This document shows positions 1 through 8,100 of a DNA stretch of 11,215 nt, one piece after another. Position numbers and translations under genes: made by a program. Position 1 is the first letter of the stretch. Each line of letters starts with the position of its first letter. The DNA comes from Marine group II euryarchaeote REDSEA-S43_B8. Lineage in GTDB: Archaea; Thermoplasmatota; Poseidoniia; Poseidoniales; Thalassarchaeaceae. A model generated the notes under the pieces. The model saw nothing but the letters and a program-made list of their open reading frames with translations, was not told the DNA's origin and made no database searches. The DNA is taken from contig LUSA01000098.1 of the NCBI GenBank assembly GCA_001629235.1, positions 2,403-13,617 of the forward strand, written 5' to 3'.

Positions 1-520
1 GGTTGATCCAGAATACTGCCCTCCAGTCGAAATTCTCTACGGCCCAACCTCCGACCAGGAGTCCTATGGGGGCGCCAATACCAGCCATGCCTACCCACAC
101 CCCAACCGCCTTGCCTCTCTCTTCCGGCGGAAATACCACCACAATCACAGAAAGGGTGGCTGGCATGACCAGAGCAGCGCCCAACCCCATCATGGCCCTC
201 GCACCGATTACCTGCTCGGAACTCGTCGCGTACTCGGCGGTTATTGCTGAAACCAGACCAACAATTGCAAGACCGGCTAGCAGCGCCTCCTTCCTACCGA
301 AACGATCTCCAAGGGCCCCCATTACCAGCAACAGCCCACCGAATACAACCACGTAGGCATCCATTATCCATTGCAGCTCAGTGTTGTCAGCGCCCAGATC
401 CTTTGACAGCTCTGGTAAGGCAACGTTCACGGTGACGTTGTTGAGGAGCGTGATTACGAGGCTCAGACTCATTATCCCAAGAATGATCCAACGTCTACGA
501 TGTATCGTCTCTGGGTCCAC
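1..520 (-). CDS. MFS transporter, DHA2 (EmrB/QacA-like) family, N-terminal part
   Basis: This is the first 173 residues of a drug:H+ antiporter-type permease; the C-terminal part runs off the left edge. Seen: a short basic N-terminus (HRRRW), a first membrane helix at about 11-30 leading into VTVNVALP, the typical helix-1 end of DHA2 proteins, then LQWIMDAYVV (49-58), MFS motif A GALGDRFGRK (68-77), the ARAMMGLGAALVMP helix (108-120), PPEERGKAVG (131-140) and a motif-C-like helix ending LLVGGW before FDWRAVFWIN. Family members usually have 14 membrane helices and export small molecules; the substrate cannot be told. In motif C the usual Gly-Pro is Gly-Leu (GLLVGG), with a Pro four residues earlier. 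Start: the frame is closed by TAG at 544-542 and has no ATG before residue 17, so I chose GTG at 520. A TATA-like TTATTAG lies about 26 nt upstream, which fits a leaderless transcript. It is divergent from the Asp-box lipoprotein gene. Confidence 0.9.
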   Translation of the reverse strand, partial: MDPETIHRRRWIILGIMSLSLVITLLNNVTVNVALPELSKDLGADNTELQWIMDAYVVVFGGLLLVMGALGDRFGRKEALLAGLAIVGLVSAITAEYATSSEQVIGARAMMGLGAALVMPATLSVIVVVFPPEERGKAVGVWVGMAGIGAPIGLLVGGWAVENFDWRAVFWIN

Positions 521-588
521 AACACGCGGAATCTGAAGGGACTAATAATCAGCAGGTTTCAAGATGACTACCTTTCGGGTTAGGGGCG
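521..588. promoter_or_regulatory. Divergent promoter region, MFS exporter / Asp-box lipoprotein
   Basis: This 68-bp gap separates two diverging genes. The AT-rich block at 541-550 (actaataatc) reads as a TATA-like element on both strands. On the minus strand it is centred about 26 nt from the exporter's GTG, the spacing expected for a leaderless archaeal mRNA. On the plus strand it would give a leader of about 15-20 nt before ATG 589, where a G-rich AGGGG sits just before the start. One element may serve both directions. This is positional inference only. Confidence 0.4.
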
Positions 589-1746
589 ATGAGGAGTACT
601 GGAACCGCACTCGTTACTACCTTGATGCTTCTCCTATTGCCCCTCTCTGGGTGCCTCCAGGACGATTCCCCCATCGATGAGGTCGAGGAAGAAGTCCTAC
701 CAGCAGGGGTATTTGTGACGGGAGCGGATGGCTCTCCGGTGGATGAGCCCCCATTGCCACTAGTGTTCAACTTCAGCGATGTGGGTGAGGACGGGGCCGA
801 ACCAAGCATCGGCGTGACATCTAGTGGGTGCATATTCTTCATTGCATTCGAGAAAGTGATGCGTTCATGCGATCACGGCGCGTCTTGGGAGGACGTAACC
901 GGACCGTTGTGCGCATTCCAGACAAACGACCCATATGGTTGGGTCGACCCAGTGACGGATCGAATTTTCAATGTCCAGATGCAGGGGCTCCAGACCTCAT
1001 GGATCTGCTGGAGTGACGATGACGGTGAAACTTGGATTGGCAACCCCCACGACTCTGGGACAACCCCTCTCAACGACCACATAAAACTCGCTTCTGGCCC
1101 ATGGACGAGCAGTGGGTACGGCATCGGAGGTCAGTTTTCTCAGACATTCTACGACCAGGCCGTCTACTACTGTTACAACAAACTTGCAGGGATATTCTGC
1201 TTCACCAGCTTCGATGGAGGAGCCACGTTTGAGGCAGGGGGACAACTGTTCGGTCTAGCGACGACTAACGGCGGATTACACGGTGCAATTACTTCTGCCC
1301 CCGATGGCACGGTATATGTCACTCCACGGGTGGAGACTCCTACGGTCATAGTTTCGAAGGACAATGGCCTTACTTGGTTCGATAGAACCATGGGCGAGGA
1401 CGAAGGAACGCCATACCCGAGAAAGAACTCGGAGGTAGCCACTGACACCCAGTCGAACGCGTACCACATATGGACCGGCGCAGACGAAGGAGTCTATATG
1501 GCTACAAGCACGGATTCCGGCCAGTCCTGGACCCAGACGAGTGTCAGGATCAGTCCGAACGAGGTAATTTCTACGGCATTCCCCCAAGTCGACGCCGGTG
1601 ACCCAGGCAGAATAGCGATTACATATCTGGGAAGCGAGAACGCCAGCGAGCTAAACCAGTCAAACATAGACGGGGAGCCCTGGGATGGGAACGCTCACTA
1701 CGCCAATGCCAACGTCAGCTATTATCTGTACATTATCTGTACGTGA
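589..1746 (+). CDS. Sialidase-like Asp-box (BNR) lipoprotein, N-terminal fragment of a frameshifted gene
   Basis: This is the larger part of a secreted beta-propeller protein. Seen: a signal peptide with lipobox LSGC (acylated Cys22), an acidic linker to about residue 40, then five Asp-box motifs (S-x-D-x-G-x-T-W type) at 93-100 (SCDHGASW), 142-149 (SDDDGETW), 207-213 (SFDGGATF), 256-263 (SKDNGLTW) and 307-314 (STDSGQSW). Such repeats mark the blade turns of sialidase/neuraminidase-fold propellers. The fold alone does not prove glycosidase activity, and I see no clear set of sialidase catalytic residues. As sequenced, the frame leaves its natural course after Tyr381 and ends four residues later, because of the 11-bp duplication at 1721-1742. 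Without one copy it continues into 1743-2081 as a 493-residue protein. Start: ATG 589 is the only start giving a signal peptide; an in-frame TGA lies at 565. Likely role: surface binding or hydrolysis of glycans or another polymer. Confidence 0.85.
   Translation: MRSTGTALVTTLMLLLLPLSGCLQDDSPIDEVEEEVLPAGVFVTGADGSPVDEPPLPLVFNFSDVGEDGAEPSIGVTSSGCIFFIAFEKVMRSCDHGASWEDVTGPLCAFQTNDPYGWVDPVTDRIFNVQMQGLQTSWICWSDDDGETWIGNPHDSGTTPLNDHIKLASGPWTSSGYGIGGQFSQTFYDQAVYYCYNKLAGIFCFTSFDGGATFEAGGQLFGLATTNGGLHGAITSAPDGTVYVTPRVETPTVIVSKDNGLTWFDRTMGEDEGTPYPRKNSEVATDTQSNAYHIWTGADEGVYMATSTDSGQSWTQTSVRISPNEVISTAFPQVDAGDPGRIAITYLGSENASELNQSNIDGEPWDGNAHYANANVSYYLYIICT
1721..1742. repeat. Exact 11-bp tandem duplication that breaks the reading frame
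   Basis: The unit attatctgtac occurs twice with no gap, at 1721-1731 and 1732-1742. Eleven is not a multiple of three, so the second copy shifts the Asp-box lipoprotein gene into a frame that stops at TGA 1744-1746. Deleting one copy joins ...NVSYYLY directly to VTYSLNALDP..., a seamless continuation. The unit itself holds a short repeat (tatctgta), which fits replication slippage. Alternatives are an assembly or sequencing error, or a reversible switch. Confidence 0.95.
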
Positions 1747-2081
1747 CTTACAGCCTGAACGCCCTTGACCCTAATCCTGTGTTTCACACGGTCCGAGCCT
1801 CAGCAGATCCAGTTCAGATTGGCAGCATATGCCTGAATAGCGGTGACTGCAGGGATATCGGGGGCTCCAACAGGAACCTCCTAGATTTCAACGATCTCCA
1901 CATAGACAGGGAAGGAAGAGTGTATATCGCGTTCGCTGACGGTTGCTTCGGGGAATGCGCGACCGGGAACAACTCGGGGCCTGAGGACTCCAGAAGTAGA
2001 CGTGGGATACTTTGCTACCTAGGAAGTGGACCGAGCCTATTGGAGGGATTCGGCACGCTATCAGCATTCGAATCCCAGTGA
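1743..2081 (+). pseudogene. C-terminal fragment of the frameshifted Asp-box lipoprotein
   Basis: This open frame holds the last 112 residues of the same protein, displaced by the 11-bp duplication. It runs VTYSLNALDPNPVFHTV, then SICLNSGDCRDIGG, RNLLDFNDLHIDREGRVYIAFADGC and a Ser/Gly-rich end. The DFNDL...IDREGRVYIAFADGC stretch resembles a further propeller blade of bacterial and archaeal sialidase-like proteins and has no signal peptide of its own. Its first codon, GTG 1743, overlaps the TGA of the upstream fragment (GTGA), so termination-reinitiation could still make it as a separate polypeptide. That would lack a secretion signal and is probably non-functional. Cys residues at SICLNSGDC and DGCFGEC suggest disulfides in the intact secreted protein. 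Confidence 0.8.
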
Positions 2082-2112
2082 CCCTCTTAACCTCCTGCGA
2101 ATAGCATCCGAC

Positions 2113-2610
2113 ATGTCACTCCCCAGAAGGGCCATGGAGCAGATGGGCTTCTCGGTCTGCTGCCTTATGTGCGACGCCCCTGATGTTGCAGGCTCGGAGA
2201 GATGCAAGGCCTGCATCAAGGGTCACACCAGAGCCAGAGACAGACTTACCTCTGGGAAGGCTAGGACCAAGGCGCAAAGACTAGCAAGAGAACTCGTAAC
2301 GATGCTCTCCGATCCATTCAGCCATATCGATGATGAAATACACGGAGAATCGATGCAATACTACTCCGAAATCATCCGTGAGCACCAGCAGGACCCAGAT
2401 AAGCCCACACAAAGGCGAGAAAGAAGCCAGCGACTATCCAGAAAGACCTCATTGATCAGGGAGGTGGCAAACGAGAACAGGTGGCTCGATAAACCGCCGG
2501 ACGAGGACCAGATAGAGGAGATGCGGGAAATACTCAGGGATGGTGATGCGCGACCTCCCCTGACTTGGGACGAACTGATCACAGAGATTGAGGACATGCT
2601 GGATGACTGA
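2113..2610 (+). CDS. Small putative zinc-binding protein with charged helical C-terminus
   Basis: I do not recognise this 165-residue protein. Seen: Cys16 and C17-x2-C20-x10-C31-x2-C34, a likely zinc-ribbon or treble-clef site (CCLMC...CKAC), then a basic stretch (HTRARDRLTSGKARTKAQRLARE) that could touch nucleic acid or membrane. The rest is highly charged and predicted helical with no membrane segment, ending in an acidic tail (DELITEIEDMLDD). It is therefore probably cytoplasmic. The frame is open back to 2026, inside the previous gene, but ATG 2113 starts the conserved-looking part and has a weak TATA-like cttaac about 25 nt upstream; ATG 2134 and 2143 are alternatives. It is followed closely by the M50 protease gene on the same strand, so co-transcription is likely. 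It might be an adaptor or regulator for that protease, but only the position suggests this. Confidence 0.75.
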   Translation: MSLPRRAMEQMGFSVCCLMCDAPDVAGSERCKACIKGHTRARDRLTSGKARTKAQRLARELVTMLSDPFSHIDDEIHGESMQYYSEIIREHQQDPDKPTQRRERSQRLSRKTSLIREVANENRWLDKPPDEDQIEEMREILRDGDARPPLTWDELITEIEDMLDD

Positions 2611-2651
2611 ACTGAATAGCATTGATAGCAGACAATGTGGACCAGCAATCG

Positions 2652-3467
2652 ATGGCTGCGGAGAGAGACCCCAGATGGTGGAAGGTCGACGACGACCCTC
2701 TCGAGGCTCACCACAGGGCCACAAGTCACCAGGCGGCCAGAGATGATGGCAACTGGAGGCAACGCCGAATCCATGTGCAAGTAGGATCGGAGGGAAGGGG
2801 GTTTTCCAACCTCTTCGCAGACGCGAGAATGGGGGGAATTTCACTTCACAAAGGCTCGATATGGCACTTTTCAAGTACCGAGATACGGCATCTCGCCCTT
2901 GCTACGGGCGCTTTCACTATAGCTCTAGCACTGATGTTCGAAGGCGGCATGTTTGGGATATCCTCCAGATTCCCCCTATACTGTCTGTTTGCATTGGTTT
3001 CACTCGCACCTGCCTTCCTACTGCACGAGTTCGCGCACAAGTTCGTAGCAAGGTACTACGGATGTTGGGCTGAGTTCAGAGCGGATCCAGGTGGTCTTAG
3101 GTTCGGACTAATACTCGCTGCTGTTCTAGGAATAGTATTCATGGCTCCGGGCGCTGTTCTCGTAGCAGGAAACGCATCTAGGAGCCAATTTGGCAAAATC
3201 GCTGTAGCTGGCCCGGTTTCCAATATGGCCCTCTGGGTAATGGGTTACTTCAGTTGGCTAATCCTAGGGCCATTAGGGATTGCCCCTCTAGATTTGATTC
3301 TACATTACTGGCTTTGGGGCAACTCAATACTCTGCGCTTTCAACATGATTCCCTTCGGTCCCTTGGATGGGAGGAAGATCAAATCGTGGTCAGAGCCGAT
3401 ATTCTACCTGTGCGTCAGTATTGCTGTAACACTAGTATACATCACACTGGGATTAGAAATCATCTAG
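2652..3467 (+). CDS. M50 (site-2 protease-like) intramembrane zinc metalloprotease
   Basis: This is a membrane-embedded protease predicted to cut other membrane proteins within the bilayer. Residues are numbered from ATG 2652 (271 aa). Seen: a hydrophilic N-terminal region of about 75 residues, a first helix after SSTEIRHLALA, then a helix carrying the zinc motif HEFAH (His125, Glu126, His129) followed by KFVARYYGCWAEFRADPGG, as in archaeal S2P-like M50 proteins. Next come AGPVSN (186-191), a GPxxN motif, and NMIPFGPLDG (231-240) with Asp239 as third zinc ligand, then a last hydrophobic helix. All catalytic elements are present, so it should be active. No PDZ domain is visible. Start: TTG 2622 would add ten residues; I prefer ATG 2652 because a TATA-like attgatag lies about 27 nt upstream. 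Its stop TAG is shared, within CTAG, with the stop of the convergent M28 gene. The substrate is unknown; in other prokaryotes S2Ps release anti-sigma factors or clear signal peptides. Confidence 0.88.
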   Translation: MAAERDPRWWKVDDDPLEAHHRATSHQAARDDGNWRQRRIHVQVGSEGRGFSNLFADARMGGISLHKGSIWHFSSTEIRHLALATGAFTIALALMFEGGMFGISSRFPLYCLFALVSLAPAFLLHEFAHKFVARYYGCWAEFRADPGGLRFGLILAAVLGIVFMAPGAVLVAGNASRSQFGKIAVAGPVSNMALWVMGYFSWLILGPLGIAPLDLILHYWLWGNSILCAFNMIPFGPLDGRKIKSWSEPIFYLCVSIAVTLVYITLGLEII

Positions 3468-5164
3468 GTAAGTCCGTTCACAACTGGACTCTCATCGCAG
3501 TGGAAGAACGTCAATAGGGCCCACCATGTGATCATGTCGAGGCTGTTCACTACGTTCGCTACACCACTGTTCTCCTCCCCATAGTCCTTGCCAGTGGTAT
3601 CCATCCACTGCTCCATCTCTTCCAGGGTATCGCATGTCTGGTGATAGCACCAGTAACCGTCTACAAGGCCGCCGAACCCGACGGTGACGGTCCCCAAGTT
3701 GTCTTGGAAGCTGGCGTGGTCGCTCCTGGCAGTAGTGTCTTCGTAGACGATGACTTCGGGCCTGTCCATGTCTAGCCAAACATCGGTTTTCCAGGTTTCC
3801 TCGGGGTAATTCGCACCCACAAGGGTCCCCATCTGCTCCTCCAGACCCAGCGCGTCGGAGCCAATCCAGTTCGACAGACCCACCATGCCCGGCTGGTCCA
3901 GACGATCGTGATTCGGGCCCGGCCCGATGTAGACCCGAAGCGGCCAGACCTCCGAGTCCTTGGGATAACCGTCCTCGTCGATCTGTGGGTCGGGATCTCC
4001 GTGGGGCGCCCCTCCGCCCCCAGGCCAGTTGACTCCCGCCATATCCAGGTTGATGTAGCTGGTAACAGTCACATCCGGGTTGTCCTCCTTGACGTAGTAG
4101 TCCGTCCAGTAGTCCGAACCCCGCTTGCCGCCCTCCTCCCCGGACCATAGGCAGAATACCATGGTGCGCCTGCTTTCGAACTCCGACAGAGCCCGTGCGG
4201 TTTCCAGCACCATTGACGTTCCCGCAGAGTTGTCATACGCCCCAACTCTCGTCCCGTAGGTCCTGATACCTGTTATGTGGGGGTCTAAGACTGCTAGATT
4301 GGCAGGAGGAGCGACGTCGAAGTGAGCTCCGAAGACCAACCACTCATCGATGTAAAGGCTACCCCACTTGTAAGCACAAACGTTGTACGCTTCAGGATTT
4401 TGAGCTCCAAGCATATCGGTGTACTCGTACCTGTGAGACATCACCTCAAGGCCGAATGAGGAAAATTCTGCAATCAGGTATTGGGCAGCATCCTCGTAGG
4501 CAGCGTTGCCCTGGCCTGCCCACCGGTCCCAGTACCCCTCCTTCCCGTCGAATGGATCGAGGGAGTTGGTCGGGTCGGTTATCCGGTAGAGCCGCTCGTA
4601 GACCTCTCTGCCATGGACTATTCCTGACGAGTGAAATCCACCATCATCCACCGAGGTGGTGCTATCTCGCACTGTCTGCACGGTCTTGACGAAGACAGGG
4701 CCCCCGCGATCTTCGCTACTGTTGAGAGTGTCCAATGAGCCATTGCCGTACACCCTAGCAACGGCGGAACCCCAATCACCGGAATCACCTCCGTTTTCCA
4801 ACCAAGACCCCCACGACTGATTCTCCTCCCTTACCGGCCAATTGGTCCTCCCATGCTCCCCCACCAGCATAAACAGCATCGATACCCTCGGCGGCGACAG
4901 CAAATCCAGACTGAAGGAACCCCCCCTTTCGATATCGATAACGGTCGAGTTCTGAATGAACCCAGTGATGGGGTCCCTGACCAGGTATGGAACGTATACG
5001 GACATGTCGTGCCCGGATTCCAATGAGACGCTCTGGAAATGCCCGGATACCAACTCATCGGGACCGACATCCAGATCTTCTTCGGATAGGGAACCCCCTT
5101 CACCGCTCATACATCCGCTAAGCGGTGCGGAAACAATCACGAAGACCATCAGGGCTGCTCGCAT
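3464..5164 (-). CDS. M28-family zinc metallopeptidase, secreted lipoprotein
   Basis: This is a 566-residue extracellular peptidase, probably an aminopeptidase or carboxypeptidase-like exopeptidase anchored to the outer face of the membrane. Seen: a signal peptide with lipobox LSGC (Cys18), an N-terminal domain of about 180 residues with no known signature, then the M28 catalytic domain: GAHFDV (His281), AYDNSAG (Asp311), WSGEEGG (Glu343 as general base, Glu344 as ligand), NLDMAG (Asp374), SDHASF (481-486) and YHQTCDT (His508). This is the full two-zinc ligand set known from Vibrio aminopeptidase and glutamate carboxypeptidase II. About 100 residues between NLDMAG and SDHASF, rich in Gly, Pro and Asp, form an insert that may shape the substrate pocket. 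A GGAG ribosome site precedes ATG 5164, and the gene starts 10 nt after the stop of the 1035-residue surface protein, so the two are almost certainly co-transcribed. It would supply amino acids from external peptides. Confidence 0.92.
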   Translation of the reverse strand: MRAALMVFVIVSAPLSGCMSGEGGSLSEEDLDVGPDELVSGHFQSVSLESGHDMSVYVPYLVRDPITGFIQNSTVIDIERGGSFSLDLLSPPRVSMLFMLVGEHGRTNWPVREENQSWGSWLENGGDSGDWGSAVARVYGNGSLDTLNSSEDRGGPVFVKTVQTVRDSTTSVDDGGFHSSGIVHGREVYERLYRITDPTNSLDPFDGKEGYWDRWAGQGNAAYEDAAQYLIAEFSSFGLEVMSHRYEYTDMLGAQNPEAYNVCAYKWGSLYIDEWLVFGAHFDVAPPANLAVLDPHITGIRTYGTRVGAYDNSAGTSMVLETARALSEFESRRTMVFCLWSGEEGGKRGSDYWTDYYVKEDNPDVTVTSYINLDMAGVNWPGGGGAPHGDPDPQIDEDGYPKDSEVWPLRVYIGPGPNHDRLDQPGMVGLSNWIGSDALGLEEQMGTLVGANYPEETWKTDVWLDMDRPEVIVYEDTTARSDHASFQDNLGTVTVGFGGLVDGYWCYHQTCDTLEEMEQWMDTTGKDYGEENSGVANVVNSLDMITWWALLTFFHCDESPVVNGLT

Positions 5165-5169
5165 GTTAT

Positions 5170-5173
5170 CTCC
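5170..5173 (-). promoter_or_regulatory. Shine-Dalgarno site of the M28 peptidase gene
   Basis: The minus strand reads TAG TGGAGATAAC ATG: GGAG lies five nt before the start codon, just after the stop of the upstream gene. Other genes here lack such a site and look leaderless. This supports a true second gene of an operon, translated from an internal ribosome site. Confidence 0.7.
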
Positions 5174-5174
5174 A

Positions 5175-8100
5175 CTAGGTGGCGGTCAGCCTTCTCTTGA
5201 TCACTATTCCATTGTCGGTAACCTGTACAACCTCGACGGTGGGCTGAGGAGCGATGTATCCTATCGGCGAGGAGGCCATCTCTTCGAGGGCCTCAAGCGC
5301 CCTAGCTCTCTTCTTTCGCTTCCGTCTTGTCATCCTGCGCCTCACTCTCCAGAGCATGAATGCCAACAGCCCTATGATGTAGTACTGGACTTGGGAGATA
5401 ACCCAAAACGGGGTCAGAAGAAGGGTGAAACCCACACTATCGTCTCCCATTCCCTGGCTTATCGTGTACGATATGACTTGTCGCTTTGAATCGTTGTTCG
5501 TTACAGAGGTGATCCTACCTTCCTCTGATGTCAGATTCTCTAGCTCCATGCCCAGAGGCATCGTTATCGTGTATGTGCCTGCAAAACTAAGGCCGAGAGA
5601 ATCATCGCCTATGTTGGCCAGCTTCGAAGTGGGCAAATCAGCACTAGCGCCGTTGACCCTGACTCCCTCTGGGGAGGGGGCAACCATGCTAGATGAAAGG
5701 GCGCCGGTCAAACTACCCATCGCTGCAACCATAGGAGTGATGAAAGGGGCAGCTAGAGTGTTCATAGAGACGTCTTCGGTGGCAAGGCCGAACTCAGGGC
5801 TCTCCCCATTGCCCCTGAGAATTCCGATCAACTCAACCCAGGAGTTAGTGATGCCAGCAGTCATACTCACCTTCGGAATATCGATGCTGAGGATTATTCC
5901 CCTCTCGTCGCCGATGACGTCGTCATTGTCTGTGATCATCTCGTGAGGGAACTCTATATCGATGGTAAAGCCAGACATGTCGATATCCCCGATACCGTTC
6001 CCATCCTCCTCTGTCAACTCCCTGGCAGTGTCCTCGATCAGGGACTTTATGTCCCTCTCCAACTCATTTACGTACCACGGAAGGCCTGAGGTCTGGCTGG
6101 ACGATATGGGCATGCTCTGCTCGCAGTACGACTTCCCATTGTCGCACAATGAGAACTCCACCTCGAGAGGGTCTCCTCTGGAACCTATGTCCAATAGCGC
6201 CCTGAGCAGGTCCGAGGGAAGAACGTCCAGGCTCATGCTGGTGGAATCGGTGTTCAGTGAATCGAACAACTCATCGGGGACCGCAATCCTGTGGATGACC
6301 ATGTCAACGGATAGGGCGAATTCGACCGTCACGCCCTTGGTCAGAGGGAGGCTTGCGAACGACACCTTCCCTACGTCCATGTCCACATCCATGTAGGCAC
6401 AACTCTTCGAGGTCGAGGGACACACTGTGTCCCCTCCCCCATCGAAGCAAGCGCTCTGAACGGTGTCCCTGCATATCGCGTGGTTCCAGAAGAAGGAGTC
6501 AGAACCGGTAAGGCCGATGACCCCGCTGTGATCCCCGGAAGCCCTGTAATTTAACACGATAGAGTCACCACCCTGTGGGGTAGATGCCCAGGAAGGCAGA
6601 ACAATCTCCATCGTCAAATCAGCGCTGATTCCGTTAGGAAGCAAGCTTCCCACGAACGTCTCCATGGTCTCATCGCTTAGGACCGTTGAGAACTCCAGCC
6701 CTGAGTTGAGAAGCTTGCTAAGATCGTCCCCAGAAACCGAGTTCATGAAGCCAGAGTCTCCGAGGTTCCCGCCCAGCAGGTCGGCGAGACTGAATGGGAA
6801 AGTGTGACTTACCGACTTCATGTATACCGGGTAGGTGTCATCCATGGCTACGGATCCCTCCATACAGTAATTCACTCCCCTTTCGCACTGTGTGGAGGAA
6901 TGGGTGTAGTTCAGACCGCCCTGATCCAGGGGAGCACTGGATACGTGGATCCATTGGAAATCACCCATCTTAACGCTCGACCCCCCGCCTGAGTCGGTTA
7001 GCGCCTGACCAATCCCTGAGATCGGGATGTTCTTGGAGAGATCGTCCAGGTCCAGCAGCCCAGTATGATATGCCATCCTAATCCCGTCGGAAGTGATTAC
7101 TGGAATGGTCGCCTTGTCTCTAGGCATCAAATCTGGGACGCCCCAACTACTCAGGCTACTGGATTGTATCTGGTATATCCCTGCTATTACCTCCACGAAG
7201 GCATTGCTCTCATCGGAAAGATCGATCGAAACCCTGAGATCCAGGCTCCTGTCATCAGGAGAGACCTCCACTACGCTTGTAGTACTCTTGTCTCTCATCC
7301 CGATGGTCATGTCCAAGTCAGCGGGTTGGCTGCTGGGGGACAATCCATTGGGGTCGTCACGGTTGTCCACGATCCAAAGACCAGAAGAGTACGCCCCACC
7401 GTCTTCGGAAACCTCCTCGTTGACTCCCCATCCTGTCGCATCGGTAACTGTGGCATATGATGGTGGTTGGATGGAATAGGTCCCCTTGTGACCAGGCTCA
7501 ACCCTGACGTCGAACTTCGTTGTGATTTCTGATCCCATCACGAGTAAACCCTCCAGGGCAGTATTCAGATTGGACGCAGATACTCCGTTTAGCCCATAAG
7601 TCGAGGAAATAGGTAGAGTAATGTTGACGTTAGTGGAAATGCAGATGGGGGGCTCGAAGGCATTGCCATCACTGTCAGAAGCAGGATCAATCGTACAATC
7701 CACCGCAGAAACCACTCCGGAGTCATCAGGTAGGAACACCCTATCCTCCCATGTGGTCACAGGAGATGTAGAGCCGCCCCAGTTAGCCAAGAAGCCGCTT
7801 ATCGATCCATCAATCTCCCCTAGGAGGGACTCTTGTATGGTTGGCGACGTGACGTCGTTCGGGTCTGTATTCTCGTCGAAGGCGGACCTGAGTACATCTG
7901 CGGGCAGACCATCGTTTGCATTGATATTGTCACTACTAAGCGCCGCGATCATCGAACTGGATGTGAACAGCCCCATCCCTGACTTATCCCACTCCCTGAT
8001 TGCCCACGAGGCTTGGAATTGAATCTCAGTAGGGCTTGTCATATTGAAGTGAAACATTCCCTCAACCCAACTAGTGATGTCTTGCGTCGCATCATGGGCA

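Noticed and set aside
3..356. Plus-strand 117-residue open frame at the left edge
   Set aside because: It is Thr/Pro/Ala-rich, and the opposite strand encodes clear MFS motifs.
2026..2112. Extension of the zinc-protein frame upstream into the lipoprotein gene
   Set aside because: It would overlap the previous coding end by 56 nt and adds residues without pattern; ATG 2113 fits better.
2361..2874. Two minus-strand open frames (139 and 141 residues) opposite the zinc-protein and M50 genes
   Set aside because: They straddle the gap between two convincing plus-strand genes and show no domain, signal or promoter.
3492..4148. 218-residue open frame on the minus strand within the M28 gene
   Set aside because: It lies in another frame of a gene with complete M28 motifs, and its translation is Arg/Gly-rich without any recognisable motif or start context.
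5425..6396. Long plus-strand open frames (173 and 144 residues) opposite the 1035-residue protein gene
   Set aside because: They are antisense to a coherent secreted protein with signal peptide and membrane anchor. The low-complexity Ser-rich composition is what the reverse strand of such a gene gives.
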